Shown here: one piece after another, positions 31,230 to 40,078 of the stretch
How positions within the stretch are numbered: position 1 is the first letter of the stretch
Layout: every line of letters begins with the position of its first letter
Assembly (NCBI RefSeq): GCF_015751905.1
Contig: NZ_JADOUF010000001.1
Coordinates: 6,386,001 to 6,450,000, forward strand
Direction of reading: 5' to 3'
Source of the DNA: Longispora fulva
GTDB taxonomy: Bacteria > Actinomycetota > Actinomycetes > Mycobacteriales > Micromonosporaceae
DNA: 64,000 bases
Made by a program: the position numbers and the translations under genes
The notes under the pieces: model-generated
The model's input: only the letters and a program-made list of their open reading frames with translations
The model's database searches: none
Told to the model about the DNA's origin: nothing

Positions 31230-32668
31230 ACGCGCCACTGAGCCGGGTGGGGATCGTCGTTCTGGTCCTGTTCGGGCTGATCTTCGTGAACCTCAACTAC
31301 ATCCAGGTGTTCAAGGCCGACGACTACCGCAACAGCCCGTACAACGGCCGGGTGCAGCTGGACGAGTACAACAAGGAGCGCGGGCAGATCACGCTCGCCG
31401 GCGGGGTGAGCATCGCCAAGAGCGTGGACACCGGCGGCGACCTGCGCTACCAGCGCACCTACCCCTTCGGTCCGGCGTACGCGTTCGTGTCCGGCTACAA
31501 GGCCGTCTACCTGGGCAGCGACGGCATCGAGCACTCGGAGAACGACATCCTCTCCGGCAAGTCCAGCGAGCTGTTCGTCAACCGGCTGACCGGCATGCTG
31601 ACCGGGCGCAACACCGGCGGCGGCAGCGTGCAGCTGACGATCAACCAGAAGGCGCAGGAGGCGGCGTTCGCCGGGCTGGGCAACCGCAAGGGTGCCGTCG
31701 TGGCGATCGACGCGACCACGGGGGCGCTGCTCACCGTGGTGTCGACCCCGAGTTTCGACCCGTCCCCGCTGAGCGGCAACGACACGGCGGCGGCGAACAC
31801 GGCGTTCCAGCAGTACAACAAGGATCCGGCGCAGCCCATGCTGAACCGGGCGTTCATGAACAACTACCCGCCGGGCTCGACGTTCAAGGTGGTCGTGTCG
31901 GCCGCGGCGCTGGCCAAGGGGCTGACCCCGGACACGAACATCACGGCCGGCCCCGGGTACCAGCCGCCGCAGACCGAGCACGTGATCAAGAACGACAACC
32001 CCTCGATCTGCCCGCAGGACCAGGTCACGATGAAGTCGGCGCTGACCCAGTCGTGCAACACCGGTTTCGCCCGGCTGGCCGTCGAGCAGATCGGCGCGGA
32101 GAAGCTCAGGGAGCAGGCCCAGGCGTTCGGGTTCGAGACGGAGTACACGACGCCCCTGAAGTCCGCGAAGAGCGAGACCGGTCCGATGGGGGATCCCGCG
32201 GTGCTCGCCGGTTCCGCGATCGGCCAGCAGTCGGTGAAGATGACCCCGCTGCAGGGCGCGATGATCGCGGCAGGGGTGATCAACGGCGGGACGCAGATGC
32301 GGCCGTACCTGGTGGCGCAGACCCAGGCCCCGGACCTCAGCGTGCTCGACAAGGCCGACCCCAGCGTGCTGAACCGGCCGATGACCCCGGCGAACGCCAA
32401 GGGGCTCGAGGACATGATGGTCAGCGTCGTCGAGAACGGCACGGGCGGCAAAGCCAAGATCAAGAACATCCGGGTGGGCGGGAAGACCGGTACGGCGGAG
32501 GCCGGCACGGGAAACCCCGAGCACGGCTGGTTCATCGGATTCGCGACGCAGGGCAACCAGAAGATCGCTGTGGCCGTCTTTCTGGAGAACGCCGGCGAGG
32601 GTGGGAGCGGCGAGGCCACCAAGCTCGCCGGCAATGTGCTGGCGGCTGCGCTCGGCGTAGGACGATAA
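31226..32668 (+). CDS. pbpA: Class B penicillin-binding protein PbpA
   Basis: A 480-residue transpeptidase that cross-links peptidoglycan. An N-terminal membrane anchor (VGIVVLVLFGLIFVNLNYIQ) is followed by the PBP dimer domain and the transpeptidase domain with all three active-site motifs: STFK at 218-221 (S218 nucleophile), SCN at 276-278 and KTG at 420-422. The protein is shorter than FtsI and matches the PbpA subgroup found beside rodA. GTG 31226 overlaps the rodA stop. Confidence 0.95.
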   Translation: MNAPLSRVGIVVLVLFGLIFVNLNYIQVFKADDYRNSPYNGRVQLDEYNKERGQITLAGGVSIAKSVDTGGDLRYQRTYPFGPAYAFVSGYKAVYLGSDGIEHSENDILSGKSSELFVNRLTGMLTGRNTGGGSVQLTINQKAQEAAFAGLGNRKGAVVAIDATTGALLTVVSTPSFDPSPLSGNDTAAANTAFQQYNKDPAQPMLNRAFMNNYPPGSTFKVVVSAAALAKGLTPDTNITAGPGYQPPQTEHVIKNDNPSICPQDQVTMKSALTQSCNTGFARLAVEQIGAEKLREQAQAFGFETEYTTPLKSAKSETGPMGDPAVLAGSAIGQQSVKMTPLQGAMIAAGVINGGTQMRPYLVAQTQAPDLSVLDKADPSVLNRPMTPANAKGLEDMMVSVVENGTGGKAKIKNIRVGGKTGTAEAGTGNPEHGWFIGFATQGNQKIAVAVFLENAGEGGSGEATKLAGNVLAAALGVGR

Positions 32669-32683
32669 GGGAGTATCAAGGAC

Positions 32684-34222
32684 ATGTTGACGCCAGGCAG
32701 CACGCTGGGCGGCCGCTACCAGCTGACGGAGCGGATCGCCAGCGGCGGCATGGGTGACGTCTGGAAGGCCGAGGACGGCGTTCTGGGCCGCGTCGTCGCG
32801 GTCAAGGTGCTCCTGCCGGCGCTGCTCGAGGAGCCCGGCTTCGTCGAGCGGTTCCGCGACGAGGCCCGCACGATGGCCACCATCAACCACCCCGGGGTCG
32901 TGAAGGTCTACGACTTCGGCGAGAGCGACCTGCCCGGCGGCGGCAAGGCGTCCTTCCTCGTGATGGAGTACGTGGAGAGCGAGCCGCTCAACCAGGTGCT
33001 CTCCCGGGTCGGCCGGCTCACCCCGCCCCGCGCCATGGACCTGATCGCCCAGGGCGCCGACGCGTTGCAGGCCGCCCACGAGAAGGGCATCATCCACCGG
33101 GACGTGAAGCCGGGCAACCTGCTGATCCGCCCGAACGGCACCCTGGTCCTCACCGACTTCGGGATCTCCCGCTCGGGTGCCGGCAGCAACCTGACGGCGG
33201 TCGGCTCGACGCTGGGCACCGCGGCGTACATGTCGCCGGAGCAGGCTTCCGGCCAGGTCGCCGGCCCGCTCTCCGACGTCTACTCGCTGGGCATCGTCGC
33301 CTACCAGGCCGTCGCCGGGCACCGCCCGTTCGAGAACGAGAACCCGCTCGCCGTCGCGATGATGCACATCCGGGACACCCCGCCGCCGATCCCGGCCGAC
33401 GTGCCGGCCCCGATCCGGCAGTTCATCGAGGTCTCGATGGCCAAGGACGCCGCGACCCGGTGGCCGAGCGCCTCGGCGATGGCGCACGCGGCGCGGACCG
33501 TCGGCGCGGGTGGCCCGATGCCCCCGCCGCCCGGCCGGCCCGGCTACCAGAGCAGCCCGATGCCGCCCGCCACGACCCGTACCAGCGTCATGCCGCCGGT
33601 GGTGCCCCCGGTGATCCCGCCGGGCAACACCGGTGAGCTGCGCCAGGGCGGGTACCCGAAGGGCACCGCCCCCGTGCCGGTCTCCGGCCCGCCCCGCCCG
33701 CAGGCGTACTACCCGCCGGAGCCGCCGAAGAAGGGCAAGGGCCTCATCGTCGCCATGATCGCCGGCGGCGTCGTCCTGCTCCTGCTCCTCGCCGGGATCG
33801 CCTACGCCGTCGCACGCGGCGGCGCGAACAACAAGAACAAGAAGAACCCGGTGACGGTCACGACCTCGGAGGCGGTGCCGCCGCCCGCGCCGAGGACCTC
33901 CGCTGCGGCGGTCAAGGTGGACATCCCGTGCGAGGAGCTGAAGGGCAAGCAGTTCGAGGTGGCCGACAAGCGGCTGCGTGAGCTGGGCCTGAAGGTGAAC
34001 GTGAACCCGGTGGAGTCCGACACCGTCAAGGAGGGCCGCGTCGTCGACGTGCCCTGCGAGGCCAACAAGGGCGACGCGGTCACCGTCCAGGTGTCCAAGG
34101 GTGGCAACACCTTCCCGACCGGCTTCCCGACCTTCCCGGGCGGCAGCACGAGCCCGTCGCCGAAGCCGCCGAAGTCCCCGACCGCGACGCCCACAACCCA
34201 TACGAACGGGGTATCGCAATGA
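32684..34222 (+). CDS. pknA: Ser/Thr protein kinase PknA with a PASTA-like domain
   Basis: A 512-residue transmembrane kinase. Kinase motifs: glycine loop IASGGMGDVW, AVKVLL lysine, HRDVKPGN catalytic loop, LTDFGIS, and activation segment GTAAYMSPEQASG. A Pro-rich linker (280-345) leads to one membrane helix (LIVAMIAGGVVLLLLLAGIA). Outside it is one PASTA-like unit (QFEVADKRLRELGLKVNVNP, then KEGRVVDVPCEANKGDAVTV) with two cysteines that could pair. The mycobacterial PknA lacks PASTA domains, so this is an informative difference. The tail is Thr/Ser/Pro-rich. The stop overlaps the pknB start (ATGA). Confidence 0.94.
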   Translation: MLTPGSTLGGRYQLTERIASGGMGDVWKAEDGVLGRVVAVKVLLPALLEEPGFVERFRDEARTMATINHPGVVKVYDFGESDLPGGGKASFLVMEYVESEPLNQVLSRVGRLTPPRAMDLIAQGADALQAAHEKGIIHRDVKPGNLLIRPNGTLVLTDFGISRSGAGSNLTAVGSTLGTAAYMSPEQASGQVAGPLSDVYSLGIVAYQAVAGHRPFENENPLAVAMMHIRDTPPPIPADVPAPIRQFIEVSMAKDAATRWPSASAMAHAARTVGAGGPMPPPPGRPGYQSSPMPPATTRTSVMPPVVPPVIPPGNTGELRQGGYPKGTAPVPVSGPPRPQAYYPPEPPKKGKGLIVAMIAGGVVLLLLLAGIAYAVARGGANNKNKKNPVTVTTSEAVPPPAPRTSAAAVKVDIPCEELKGKQFEVADKRLRELGLKVNVNPVESDTVKEGRVVDVPCEANKGDAVTVQVSKGGNTFPTGFPTFPGGSTSPSPKPPKSPTATPTTHTNGVSQ

Positions 34223-35913
34223 CCTCCCGCCTCCTCGGCGGCCGGTACCAGGTCGGCGAGCTGCTCGGCTACGGCGGCATGGCCGAGGTGCACCGCGGTC
34301 GCGACCTGCGGCTCGGCCGTGACGTCGCGATCAAGATGCTCCGGACGGACCTGGCCAGGGACGAGACGTTCCAGGCCCGGTTCCGTCGGGAGGCGCAGAA
34401 CGCCGCCTCGCTGAACCACCCGGCGATCGTCGCCGTGTACGACACGGGCGACGAGCGCGGCGTCAACGGCGAGAGCCAGCCGTTCATCGTGATGGAGTTC
34501 GTCAACGGCCGCACCCTCAAGGAGCTGCTGAACGCCGAGGGCCGGCTGCAGCCGCGCCGGGCGCTGGAGATCACGGCCGACATCTGCGCCGCGCTGGAGT
34601 TCAGCCACCGGCACCAGATCATCCACCGCGACATCAAGCCCGGCAACGTGATGCTGACCCAGGCCGGCCAGGTCAAGGTGATGGACTTCGGCATCGCCCG
34701 TGCGATGTCGGGGCACACGTCCACGATGACGCAGACGAGCGCCGTGATCGGCACCGCGCAGTACCTGTCGCCGGAGCAGGCCCGCGGCGAGACCGTCGAC
34801 GCCCGCTCCGACGTGTACGCGACCGGTTGCGTGCTGTACGAGCTGATCACCGGGCACCCGCCGTTCACGGGGGACAACCCGGTCAGCGTGGCGTACCAGC
34901 ATGTCCGGGAGGCGCCGAAGCCACCGAGCACGCTGTGCCCCGACGTGCCCCCGGATGTGGACGCCGTGGTGCTCAAGGCTCTGGCCAAGAACGCGGCGAA
35001 CCGCTACCAGTCGGCCGGCGAGATGCGCGCGGACCTGCTCCGGGCCGCGTCCGGCCGCGCGGTGCTGGCGACCCCGGTGCTGGCGGAGGACGAGCGCACG
35101 GCGGTGTTCTCACCGGTCGGCGGCCGGGGCGTGCCGGCGACCGTGGCCGACCCGGGCAAGCGCAAGGCGTCCACCTGGATGATCGTGCTGCTCATCGTGC
35201 TCGGCCTCGTGGCGGCCGGCGCGCTCGGCACCGGGGTGTGGCTGGCCAACCGCAAGACCACCATCGCGGTACCGAACCTGGTCGGCAAGAAGGAACAGGA
35301 CGCCCGCACCGAGCTGGAGAAACAGGGCCTGCGGATGGAGCTGGGCGCTCCCGTGCAGGACGAGACCTGCACGGTCGGCGACGTCGTGTCCCAGGCCCCG
35401 GCCCCGCCCGGCAAGGTCGACAAGGTCGGCGGCGTCGTCCGGGTGCAGATCTGCAGCGGCCGCAACCAGGTCGAGGTGCCCCCGCTGCTCAACCTGAGCC
35501 GGGACGACGCGGTCAAGGCCCTCGCGGGCAAGAAGCTGGTCGCCAAGATCGTGGACCAGGACAGCGACAAGCCGAAGGACCTGGTCTACGACTCGGACCC
35601 CAAGCCGGGCGCGTCCGTGGAGTCGGGCAGCACGGTCACGGTGTACGTGTCCCGGGGCAACAAGGGCCCGGTGCCGGAGCTCGGCGGCCTGACCGAGGCG
35701 CAGGCCAGGGCGCAGTTGGAGGGCCTGGGCTTCACGAACGTCGAGTTCGTGCCGGGCAACCCCGTGCCGGGCCGGCTTCCCGGCCAGGTCACGGGCACGA
35801 ACCCGAAGGCACTGTCGGTCGTGAAGAAGTCCGACAACCTGCGGGTGTTCCTGCAGCCGACGACGGCTCCGACGGCCACGGCGACCCCCACTCCGACGGC
35901 CACGCCGACCTGA
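34219..35913 (+). CDS. pknB: Ser/Thr protein kinase PknB with three PASTA domains
   Basis: A 564-residue transmembrane kinase that senses muropeptides or lipid II in relatives and controls growth and division. Kinase motifs: LLGYGGMAEVHRGRD, AIKMLRTDL, HRDIKPGNVML, VMDFGIARAM and GTAQYLSPEQARG; the activation loop STMTQTSAVIGT carries the Thr residues usually phosphorylated. One membrane helix (TWMIVLLIVLGLVAAGALGT) is followed by three PASTA units (starting about VPNLVGKKEQDARTELEKQG, VPPLLNLSRDDAVKALAGKK and VPELGGLTEAQARAQLEGLG), one fewer than in M. tuberculosis. PASTA 1 has two cysteines. The C-terminus is a Thr/Pro tail. Confidence 0.96.
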   Translation: MTSRLLGGRYQVGELLGYGGMAEVHRGRDLRLGRDVAIKMLRTDLARDETFQARFRREAQNAASLNHPAIVAVYDTGDERGVNGESQPFIVMEFVNGRTLKELLNAEGRLQPRRALEITADICAALEFSHRHQIIHRDIKPGNVMLTQAGQVKVMDFGIARAMSGHTSTMTQTSAVIGTAQYLSPEQARGETVDARSDVYATGCVLYELITGHPPFTGDNPVSVAYQHVREAPKPPSTLCPDVPPDVDAVVLKALAKNAANRYQSAGEMRADLLRAASGRAVLATPVLAEDERTAVFSPVGGRGVPATVADPGKRKASTWMIVLLIVLGLVAAGALGTGVWLANRKTTIAVPNLVGKKEQDARTELEKQGLRMELGAPVQDETCTVGDVVSQAPAPPGKVDKVGGVVRVQICSGRNQVEVPPLLNLSRDDAVKALAGKKLVAKIVDQDSDKPKDLVYDSDPKPGASVESGSTVTVYVSRGNKGPVPELGGLTEAQARAQLEGLGFTNVEFVPGNPVPGRLPGQVTGTNPKALSVVKKSDNLRVFLQPTTAPTATATPTPTATPT

Positions 35914-35923
35914 AGGTTTCCAC

Positions 35924-35959
35924 CGCTTCCGGGGCTCGGGTGACCGGGTCCCGGAAGCG
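35924..35959. terminator. Terminator after pknB
   Basis: CGCTTCCGGG (35924-35933) and CCCGGAAGCG (35950-35959) form a perfect 10-bp stem with a 16-nt loop, 10 nt after the pknB stop and before the convergent trpG/pabA gene. The rest of the gap to 36083 shows no gene. Confidence 0.6.
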
Positions 35960-36083
35960 TCAGCTCCGCGCCGACGGTGCGCCTGGCGGGCAGGCGTAGC
36001 GAAGCGAGGCGTCGGCCGGGCTCTGGGCAACCAGGCACGCCAGTCTCAGCAGGCTCCGGCGGACGGAGCGGGCCTCGGCGACG

Positions 36084-36728
36084 TCAGACGAACGCGGCGA
36101 GCCGGCGTTCCTCCACCTCGGCGGCCAGCTCCGGCACGAGCGCGAGCGCATCCGTGTACCCGCAGGTCACAAGCCAGTTGGCCAGCATCCGGTGCCCGCC
36201 CTGGGTGAGCACCGACTCCGGGTGGAACTGCACGCCCTCGATCGGGAGCTCCCGGTGCCGCAGCGCCATGATGACCCCGGAGTCGGTCCGGCCGGTCACC
36301 TCGACCTCTGCGGGTAGGGTCCCCTCCCGGACGGCCAGCGAGTGGTACCGCGTCGCCGTGAACGGATCCGGCAGCCCGGCGAGCACCCCGGTGTCGGAGT
36401 GGTGCACCAGGCTCGTCTTGCCGTGCAGCAGCTCGGGAGCCCGCTCGACGATCCCGCCGAAGGCCTCCGCGATGGCCTGGTGCCCGAGGCAGACCCCGAG
36501 GATCGGGATCTTCCCCCCGTACCCCTTGATCAGGGGGATGCAGATCCCGGCCCGGTCCGGGGTCCCCGGCCCGGGGGACAGCAGGACGCCCCCGATGTCC
36601 AGCGCGCCGACCTCGTCGAGGGTGATTTCGTCGTTGCGCCGCACGACGCACTCGACGCCCAACTGCCCCAGGTACTGGACGATGTTGTAGACGAACGAGT
36701 CGTAGTTGTCGACGACCAGGATCTTCAC
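36084..36728 (-). CDS. trpG: Glutamine amidotransferase TrpG/PabA
   Basis: A 214-residue class I glutamine amidotransferase that supplies ammonia for anthranilate or 4-amino-4-deoxychorismate synthesis. The triad is visible: nucleophile C in LGVCLGHQAIAE and the His-Glu pair in VQFHPESVLTQGG; LLSPGPGTPDRAG is the oxyanion region. No synthase component I is adjacent, as in the mycobacterial locus next to pknB. The GTG at 36728 begins VKILVVDNYDSFV and overlaps the stop of the upstream small gene (GTGA); longer in-frame starts have unrelated N-termini. Confidence 0.93.
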   Translation of the reverse strand: MKILVVDNYDSFVYNIVQYLGQLGVECVVRRNDEITLDEVGALDIGGVLLSPGPGTPDRAGICIPLIKGYGGKIPILGVCLGHQAIAEAFGGIVERAPELLHGKTSLVHHSDTGVLAGLPDPFTATRYHSLAVREGTLPAEVEVTGRTDSGVIMALRHRELPIEGVQFHPESVLTQGGHRMLANWLVTCGYTDALALVPELAAEVEERRLAAFV

Positions 36729-36883
36729 TCGGTAATCTGCCCGTCGTTGAAGGGGAGCAGGGGATCGATCGCGGGATAGATCACATACCACAGTAGTGCG
36801 GCGATCCCCGCGATGAGCAGCGCCGACCCGATCAGCTTTCCGGCCAGCCCGAACGGGAGCTTCCGCCAGATCCACGCGTACAT
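36725..36883 (-). CDS. Small (52-residue) membrane protein
   Basis: A short frame with convincing coding signs. It starts ATG at 36883, 2 nt after the sortase stop, and its TGA overlaps the trpG GTG. The product starts MYAWIWRKLPFGLAGKLIG, has one membrane helix (GSALLIAGIAALLWYVIYPA) and ends DPLLPFNDGQITE. It lies in the operon DUF881-sortase-this gene-trpG. I have no function for it; small membrane partners of cell-wall enzymes are possible. Confidence 0.7.
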   Translation of the reverse strand: MYAWIWRKLPFGLAGKLIGSALLIAGIAALLWYVIYPAIDPLLPFNDGQITE

Positions 36884-36885
36884 CG

Positions 36886-38352
36886 CTACTCCAGCTCCGC
36901 CGGTTTGCCGGCTGTCTTCGGCTGGGTGCGGGTGAGTTCGGCGTGCACGACCATCCGCTCGTAGTTGTCCAGCTTCGGGTTACAGGTGGTCAGGGTCAGC
37001 AGGGTCCGCGTCGGGGCGGTGCCGGGCTGGCCGGGAACCGGGGCGACGACCTCGACGGCGTTCGGCTTGACGATGACGTTCTGGTAGACCTTGTAGATGT
37101 ACCAGGTGTCCTTGGTCTCGACCACGACGGTGTCCCCGGGCTGCACCTTCTCCATGTCCCAGAAGATGCCGGGGCTGCGGTGGCCCGCGACGGAGAAGTT
37201 GCCGACCTTGCCGGGGTCGGCCGACGTCGGGTAGTGCCCGGGGGCGTACGCGATGTCCTTCGGCGTCACGCCCTCGACCACGACCCACGGGTCCCTGCGC
37301 ATCTTCTGCACATACAACCGGGCGAGAGCACTTCCCGGGTACGGCGCCGCCGACGGGCTCGCCGACGGGGTCGGCCCCCCGGGCACAGGTGCTCCCCAGG
37401 CCTGGTCGATGCCCTGGTTCAGGGTGTTCTGCCGGTCGTTGATCGCCGCCGTCTTGCCCCACACCTCGTACGCCGCGAAGAACAGCACCACGAGGCCGGC
37501 CGTGATCAGCACCTCGCCGAACGTACGGACGATCGCGCGGATCACGCTGCCGACGGTGGGGCGGGTCAGTTCGGCGTACACGCTGCGGTAGCCGTCGTCG
37601 GTGCGCACGGCCCGCAGCTTGACGACCTGGGCGCCGGCCTTGTGCCGGGGTTGGACCCGGGTGCCTTCGGGGGCGGTGTCCACGATCGGCAGCATCGCGG
37701 TCAGATCCGCGGACCTGACCGGTGGAACGGGTGGTCGGCTCTGGGGAACACCGGACGTCGAAGCTGAAGCGTCCGCAGCGGGAGACGACCCCGCCGGTGA
37801 GCCCTGAGCTGCGGAACCGATGGTCGCGGAGGCCGATCTGACCGGTGGCACGACCGGGCCGCCCGACGCGGACGACGCGCTCGCGGAGGCCGGTGAAGCG
37901 GTCGATCCGCCTGGCGTGTGTGGCCCGCTCGAGGGGGCCGATCTGTCTGACGTCGCGACCGGCTCACCCGAAGAGGATGCCCCGCCAACCGATGTCGTCC
38001 TGACCGGCGGCTGCACCGGACCAGGCTGGGTTCCCGAGCCACTCGCGGCAGACGTCGACCTGACTGGCGGCACAACCGCAGCGCCCACCGCCGGGGCCGA
38101 TCCGCCCGACGTGTCCGCCGCCGGAGCTGATCCGCCCGTCCCGCCCGAGGTGTCCACCACCTGGGCCGACCCGGCCATCGCGGCCGTCCCGCCCGAGGCG
38201 TCCGCCCCGCCCGAGCTGTTCGACCCGGCCGACCTGTCCGACCCGTCCGGGCCCCGGTCGGTGTCCAAGTCCGCCCCGGACAACGCCGCCCCGTCCACGA
38301 TCGGCAGCATCGTGGTCAGCTCGTTGGAGTTCTCCGGCCGCTCCGACGTCAC
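36886..38352 (-). CDS. Class E sortase with long repetitive N-terminal region
   Basis: A 488-residue membrane transpeptidase. The C-terminal sortase domain has the catalytic His in SVAGHRSPG, Cys in LLTLTTCNP and Arg in [11 protein letters not shown]. Class E enzymes usually recognise LAXTG-type signals and are common in actinobacteria. A membrane helix ([19 protein letters not shown]) precedes the domain. The first 230 residues are low-complexity Ser/Gly/Pro/Ala with four PPVR(S/T) units and a duplicated MLPIVD motif ([13 protein letters not shown] and [13 protein letters not shown]). This part lies on the cytoplasmic side. The GTG start overlaps the DUF881 stop. Confidence 0.92.
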   Translation of the reverse strand: MTSERPENSNELTTMLPIVDGAALSGADLDTDRGPDGSDRSAGSNSSGGADASGGTAAMAGSAQVVDTSGGTGGSAPAADTSGGSAPAVGAAVVPPVRSTSAASGSGTQPGPVQPPVRTTSVGGASSSGEPVATSDRSAPSSGPHTPGGSTASPASASASSASGGPVVPPVRSASATIGSAAQGSPAGSSPAADASASTSGVPQSRPPVPPVRSADLTAMLPIVDTAPEGTRVQPRHKAGAQVVKLRAVRTDDGYRSVYAELTRPTVGSVIRAIVRTFGEVLITAGLVVLFFAAYEVWGKTAAINDRQNTLNQGIDQAWGAPVPGGPTPSASPSAAPYPGSALARLYVQKMRRDPWVVVEGVTPKDIAYAPGHYPTSADPGKVGNFSVAGHRSPGIFWDMEKVQPGDTVVVETKDTWYIYKVYQNVIVKPNAVEVVAPVPGQPGTAPTRTLLTLTTCNPKLDNYERMVVHAELTRTQPKTAGKPAELE

Positions 38353-39185
38353 TGGATGACCTTGGCCTGGGTGAGCCCCGTCGAACCCGTGAATGCCGGC
38401 ACGCTCAGCTCCCCGCTGGTCTTCACGTCGTATCCGAGGCCGAAGGACCGCACCGCGCTCCGGAACACCTGCACCCCCGGGGCGGCGTCGAGGGCCGCGA
38501 GCATCCGCGCCTGGTCACCGATCGCCACGATCTTGAACGGCGGGGAGTAGACCCGGCCGTGCAACAGGAGAGTGTTGCCCACGCAGCGTACAGCGCTGGT
38601 GGAGATCACCCGGACATCCATGATGCTCATCGCCTCGGCCCCGCCGGCCCACAGCGCGTTGACGACGGCCTGGACGTCGCCCTGGTGCACCACGACCTCG
38701 TCTGGGCGCGCGCCGTTGGGCAGGACGCCGTCGGGGTGCCGGGGCGCGTCGTCGAGCCGCACGGTGAGCCCGGGGCCCTTCAACGGGGTCATCGCCGCGG
38801 CCTCGCGGAGCCCGTTGGCCCGGGCCTGCTGCTCGGCGATCCGGCTGTCGGAGCCGGAGAAGGCCTCGGTGTCGCTGTCGACCTCGCGCCGGAGCCGGCT
38901 GGCTTCCTTCTCGGCCTCGTCGACGGATTTGCGTCGTTGATCCAACAGTTGGGTGAGTTCGACGGACCGATCGTTACGAAGGTCGGTGCCGTTGGCCGTC
39001 GTGGCACTCGCCGCGAACATGACGCCGGCGCCCAGCATGATGACCGGCACCAGGTACGACCAGGGGCCACGCCACTTGCCGGGCCGGCGCCGGAGGGCGA
39101 CTCTGACCCGGTGGAGCGTCCGCCGCCACGGCAGCGCCCGGGCCGGGCTGATGCTCTGGGGCGGACGTTCTGTGGACTTGGACAC
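38349..39185 (-). CDS. DUF881 membrane protein
   Basis: A 278-residue protein with one membrane helix near residue 45 ([20 protein letters not shown]), a coiled coil (about 75-120, [20 protein letters not shown]) and the DUF881 domain outside ([20 protein letters not shown], then [20 protein letters not shown] and [20 protein letters not shown]). It corresponds in position to Rv0012 of M. tuberculosis; function is not settled. The start at GTG 39185 is chosen because AAGGAG stands 5 nt upstream of it; the in-frame GTG at 39191 would lie directly on that site. Confidence 0.9.
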   Translation of the reverse strand: MSKSTERPPQSISPARALPWRRTLHRVRVALRRRPGKWRGPWSYLVPVIMLGAGVMFAASATTANGTDLRNDRSVELTQLLDQRRKSVDEAEKEASRLRREVDSDTEAFSGSDSRIAEQQARANGLREAAAMTPLKGPGLTVRLDDAPRHPDGVLPNGARPDEVVVHQGDVQAVVNALWAGGAEAMSIMDVRVISTSAVRCVGNTLLLHGRVYSPPFKIVAIGDQARMLAALDAAPGVQVFRSAVRSFGLGYDVKTSGELSVPAFTGSTGLTQAKVIQ

Positions 39186-39216
39186 TCCCACTCCTTGTGC
39201 TGCGCGTCTTCTTGAC

Positions 39217-39223
39217 TACGCTA
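39217..39223. promoter_or_regulatory. Possible two-way -10 between DUF881 and crgA
   Basis: TACGCTA reads as TACGCT on the plus strand and TAGCGT on the minus strand, so both match TANNNT. It lies in the 67-bp gap between the two divergent starts. A plus-strand -35 (TTGTGC, 39195-39200) is 16 bp upstream; no good minus-strand -35 is seen. Confidence 0.3.
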
Positions 39224-39252
39224 ACTGGTGACGTCCGGATCAGGAGAGCACC

Positions 39253-39522
39253 GTGCCCAAGTCACAGATTCGCAAGAAGAAGGTCTACACCGCCCCGGCA
39301 GACCTGAACCCGGCCCAAATCGCCGCGGCGAAGGCCAGCCGGCCGAGCGCTCCATGGGTGCCGGCTCTCGCCGTAGCGCTCATTGTGCTCGGAATCGCCT
39401 GGTTGGTGGTGTTCTACCTGACCGCAGGGGAATACCCTGTCGCCTCGCTTCGCTACTGGAACCTCGGTATCGGCTTCGGGGCGCTGGTCGGATCGCTGCT
39501 GGTGTTCTCACGCTGGCGGTAG
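39253..39522 (+). CDS. crgA: Cell division protein CrgA
   Basis: An 89-residue protein with two membrane helices (WVPALAVALIVLGIAWLVVF and LGIGFGALVGSLLVF) and a basic N-terminus PKSQIRKKKVYTAP typical of CrgA. CrgA coordinates septum formation, recruiting late division proteins in mycobacteria and antagonising FtsZ rings in Streptomyces. GTG 39253 has CAGGAGAG upstream. Its place between DUF881 and the PH-domain gene matches the mycobacterial order. Confidence 0.94.
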   Translation: MPKSQIRKKKVYTAPADLNPAQIAAAKASRPSAPWVPALAVALIVLGIAWLVVFYLTAGEYPVASLRYWNLGIGFGALVGSLLVFSRWR

Positions 39523-39610
39523 TTCCGATGGCCCGCCCTGGGGATCACAGCGGTGTAGTTTTCCCCAGGGGTTATCCACAGGCTGTGGATAACTATGGCA
39601 CTCTGGGTCG

Positions 39611-40078
39611 GTGACTGACTCCCCCGAGCTGCGGCCCGCCACTCCAGGCGCGCAGGCCCCTCAGCAGCTCTCTCGGCGCGAATGGACCGTTCGGCCTGCC
39701 CTGTTCGCGGGCAAGGCCGCGCTGGCCGTCCTGTTCCTGCTGGTGGCGCTGGTCAACACCTCGGATCCGACCCGGCTGGCCGTGTCGGTGCTGGCGGCTG
39801 TCCTGGTGGCGTTGTGGGCCGCCCGGGACGCGATCCTGAAGGTCCGGGTCGCCGCCGACGCCTCGGGCGTCACCGTGGTGTCCGGCCTGTCGCGGCGGCA
39901 GTTGCCGTGGGCGGACATCGAGCGGATCAAGCTGGACGTCCGCAGCCGGCTGGGTCTGCGCTCGGAGCTGTTGGAGATCGACACGGGCGAGCACCTGTAC
40001 CTGTTCAGCCAGAACGAGCTGGGCGTCCCGGTGGCCGAGGTCGTGGAGGACCTGCGCCGGATCAGGACCGGCCGCTAG
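39611..40078 (+). CDS. PH-domain membrane protein (Rv0010c-like)
   Basis: A 155-residue protein with two N-terminal membrane helices (ALFAGKAALAVLFLLVALVN and LAVSVLAAVLVALWAA) and a C-terminal bacterial PH domain (VAADASGVTVVSGLSRRQLP, then WADIERIKLDV and LEIDTGEHLYLFSQNEL). Function is unknown; such proteins occur beside crgA in many actinobacteria. The GTG start is at 39611. The last 17 bp overlap the end of the convergent rhomboid gene. Confidence 0.85.
   Translation: MTDSPELRPATPGAQAPQQLSRREWTVRPALFAGKAALAVLFLLVALVNTSDPTRLAVSVLAAVLVALWAARDAILKVRVAADASGVTVVSGLSRRQLPWADIERIKLDVRSRLGLRSELLEIDTGEHLYLFSQNELGVPVAEVVEDLRRIRTGR

Noticed and set aside
29337-31238. 633-codon minus-strand frame opposite pstP and rodA
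   Set aside because: Antisense to conserved genes; composition (Gln/Glu/His/Arg-rich) is typical of a shadow frame, and no ribosome site or family motif is present.
30734-34219. 1161-codon open frame on the minus strand opposite rodA, pbpA and pknA
   Set aside because: It is the antisense shadow of three well-supported genes. Its product is a low-complexity Arg/Val/His/Gly string with no motif, and high G+C alone keeps such frames open.
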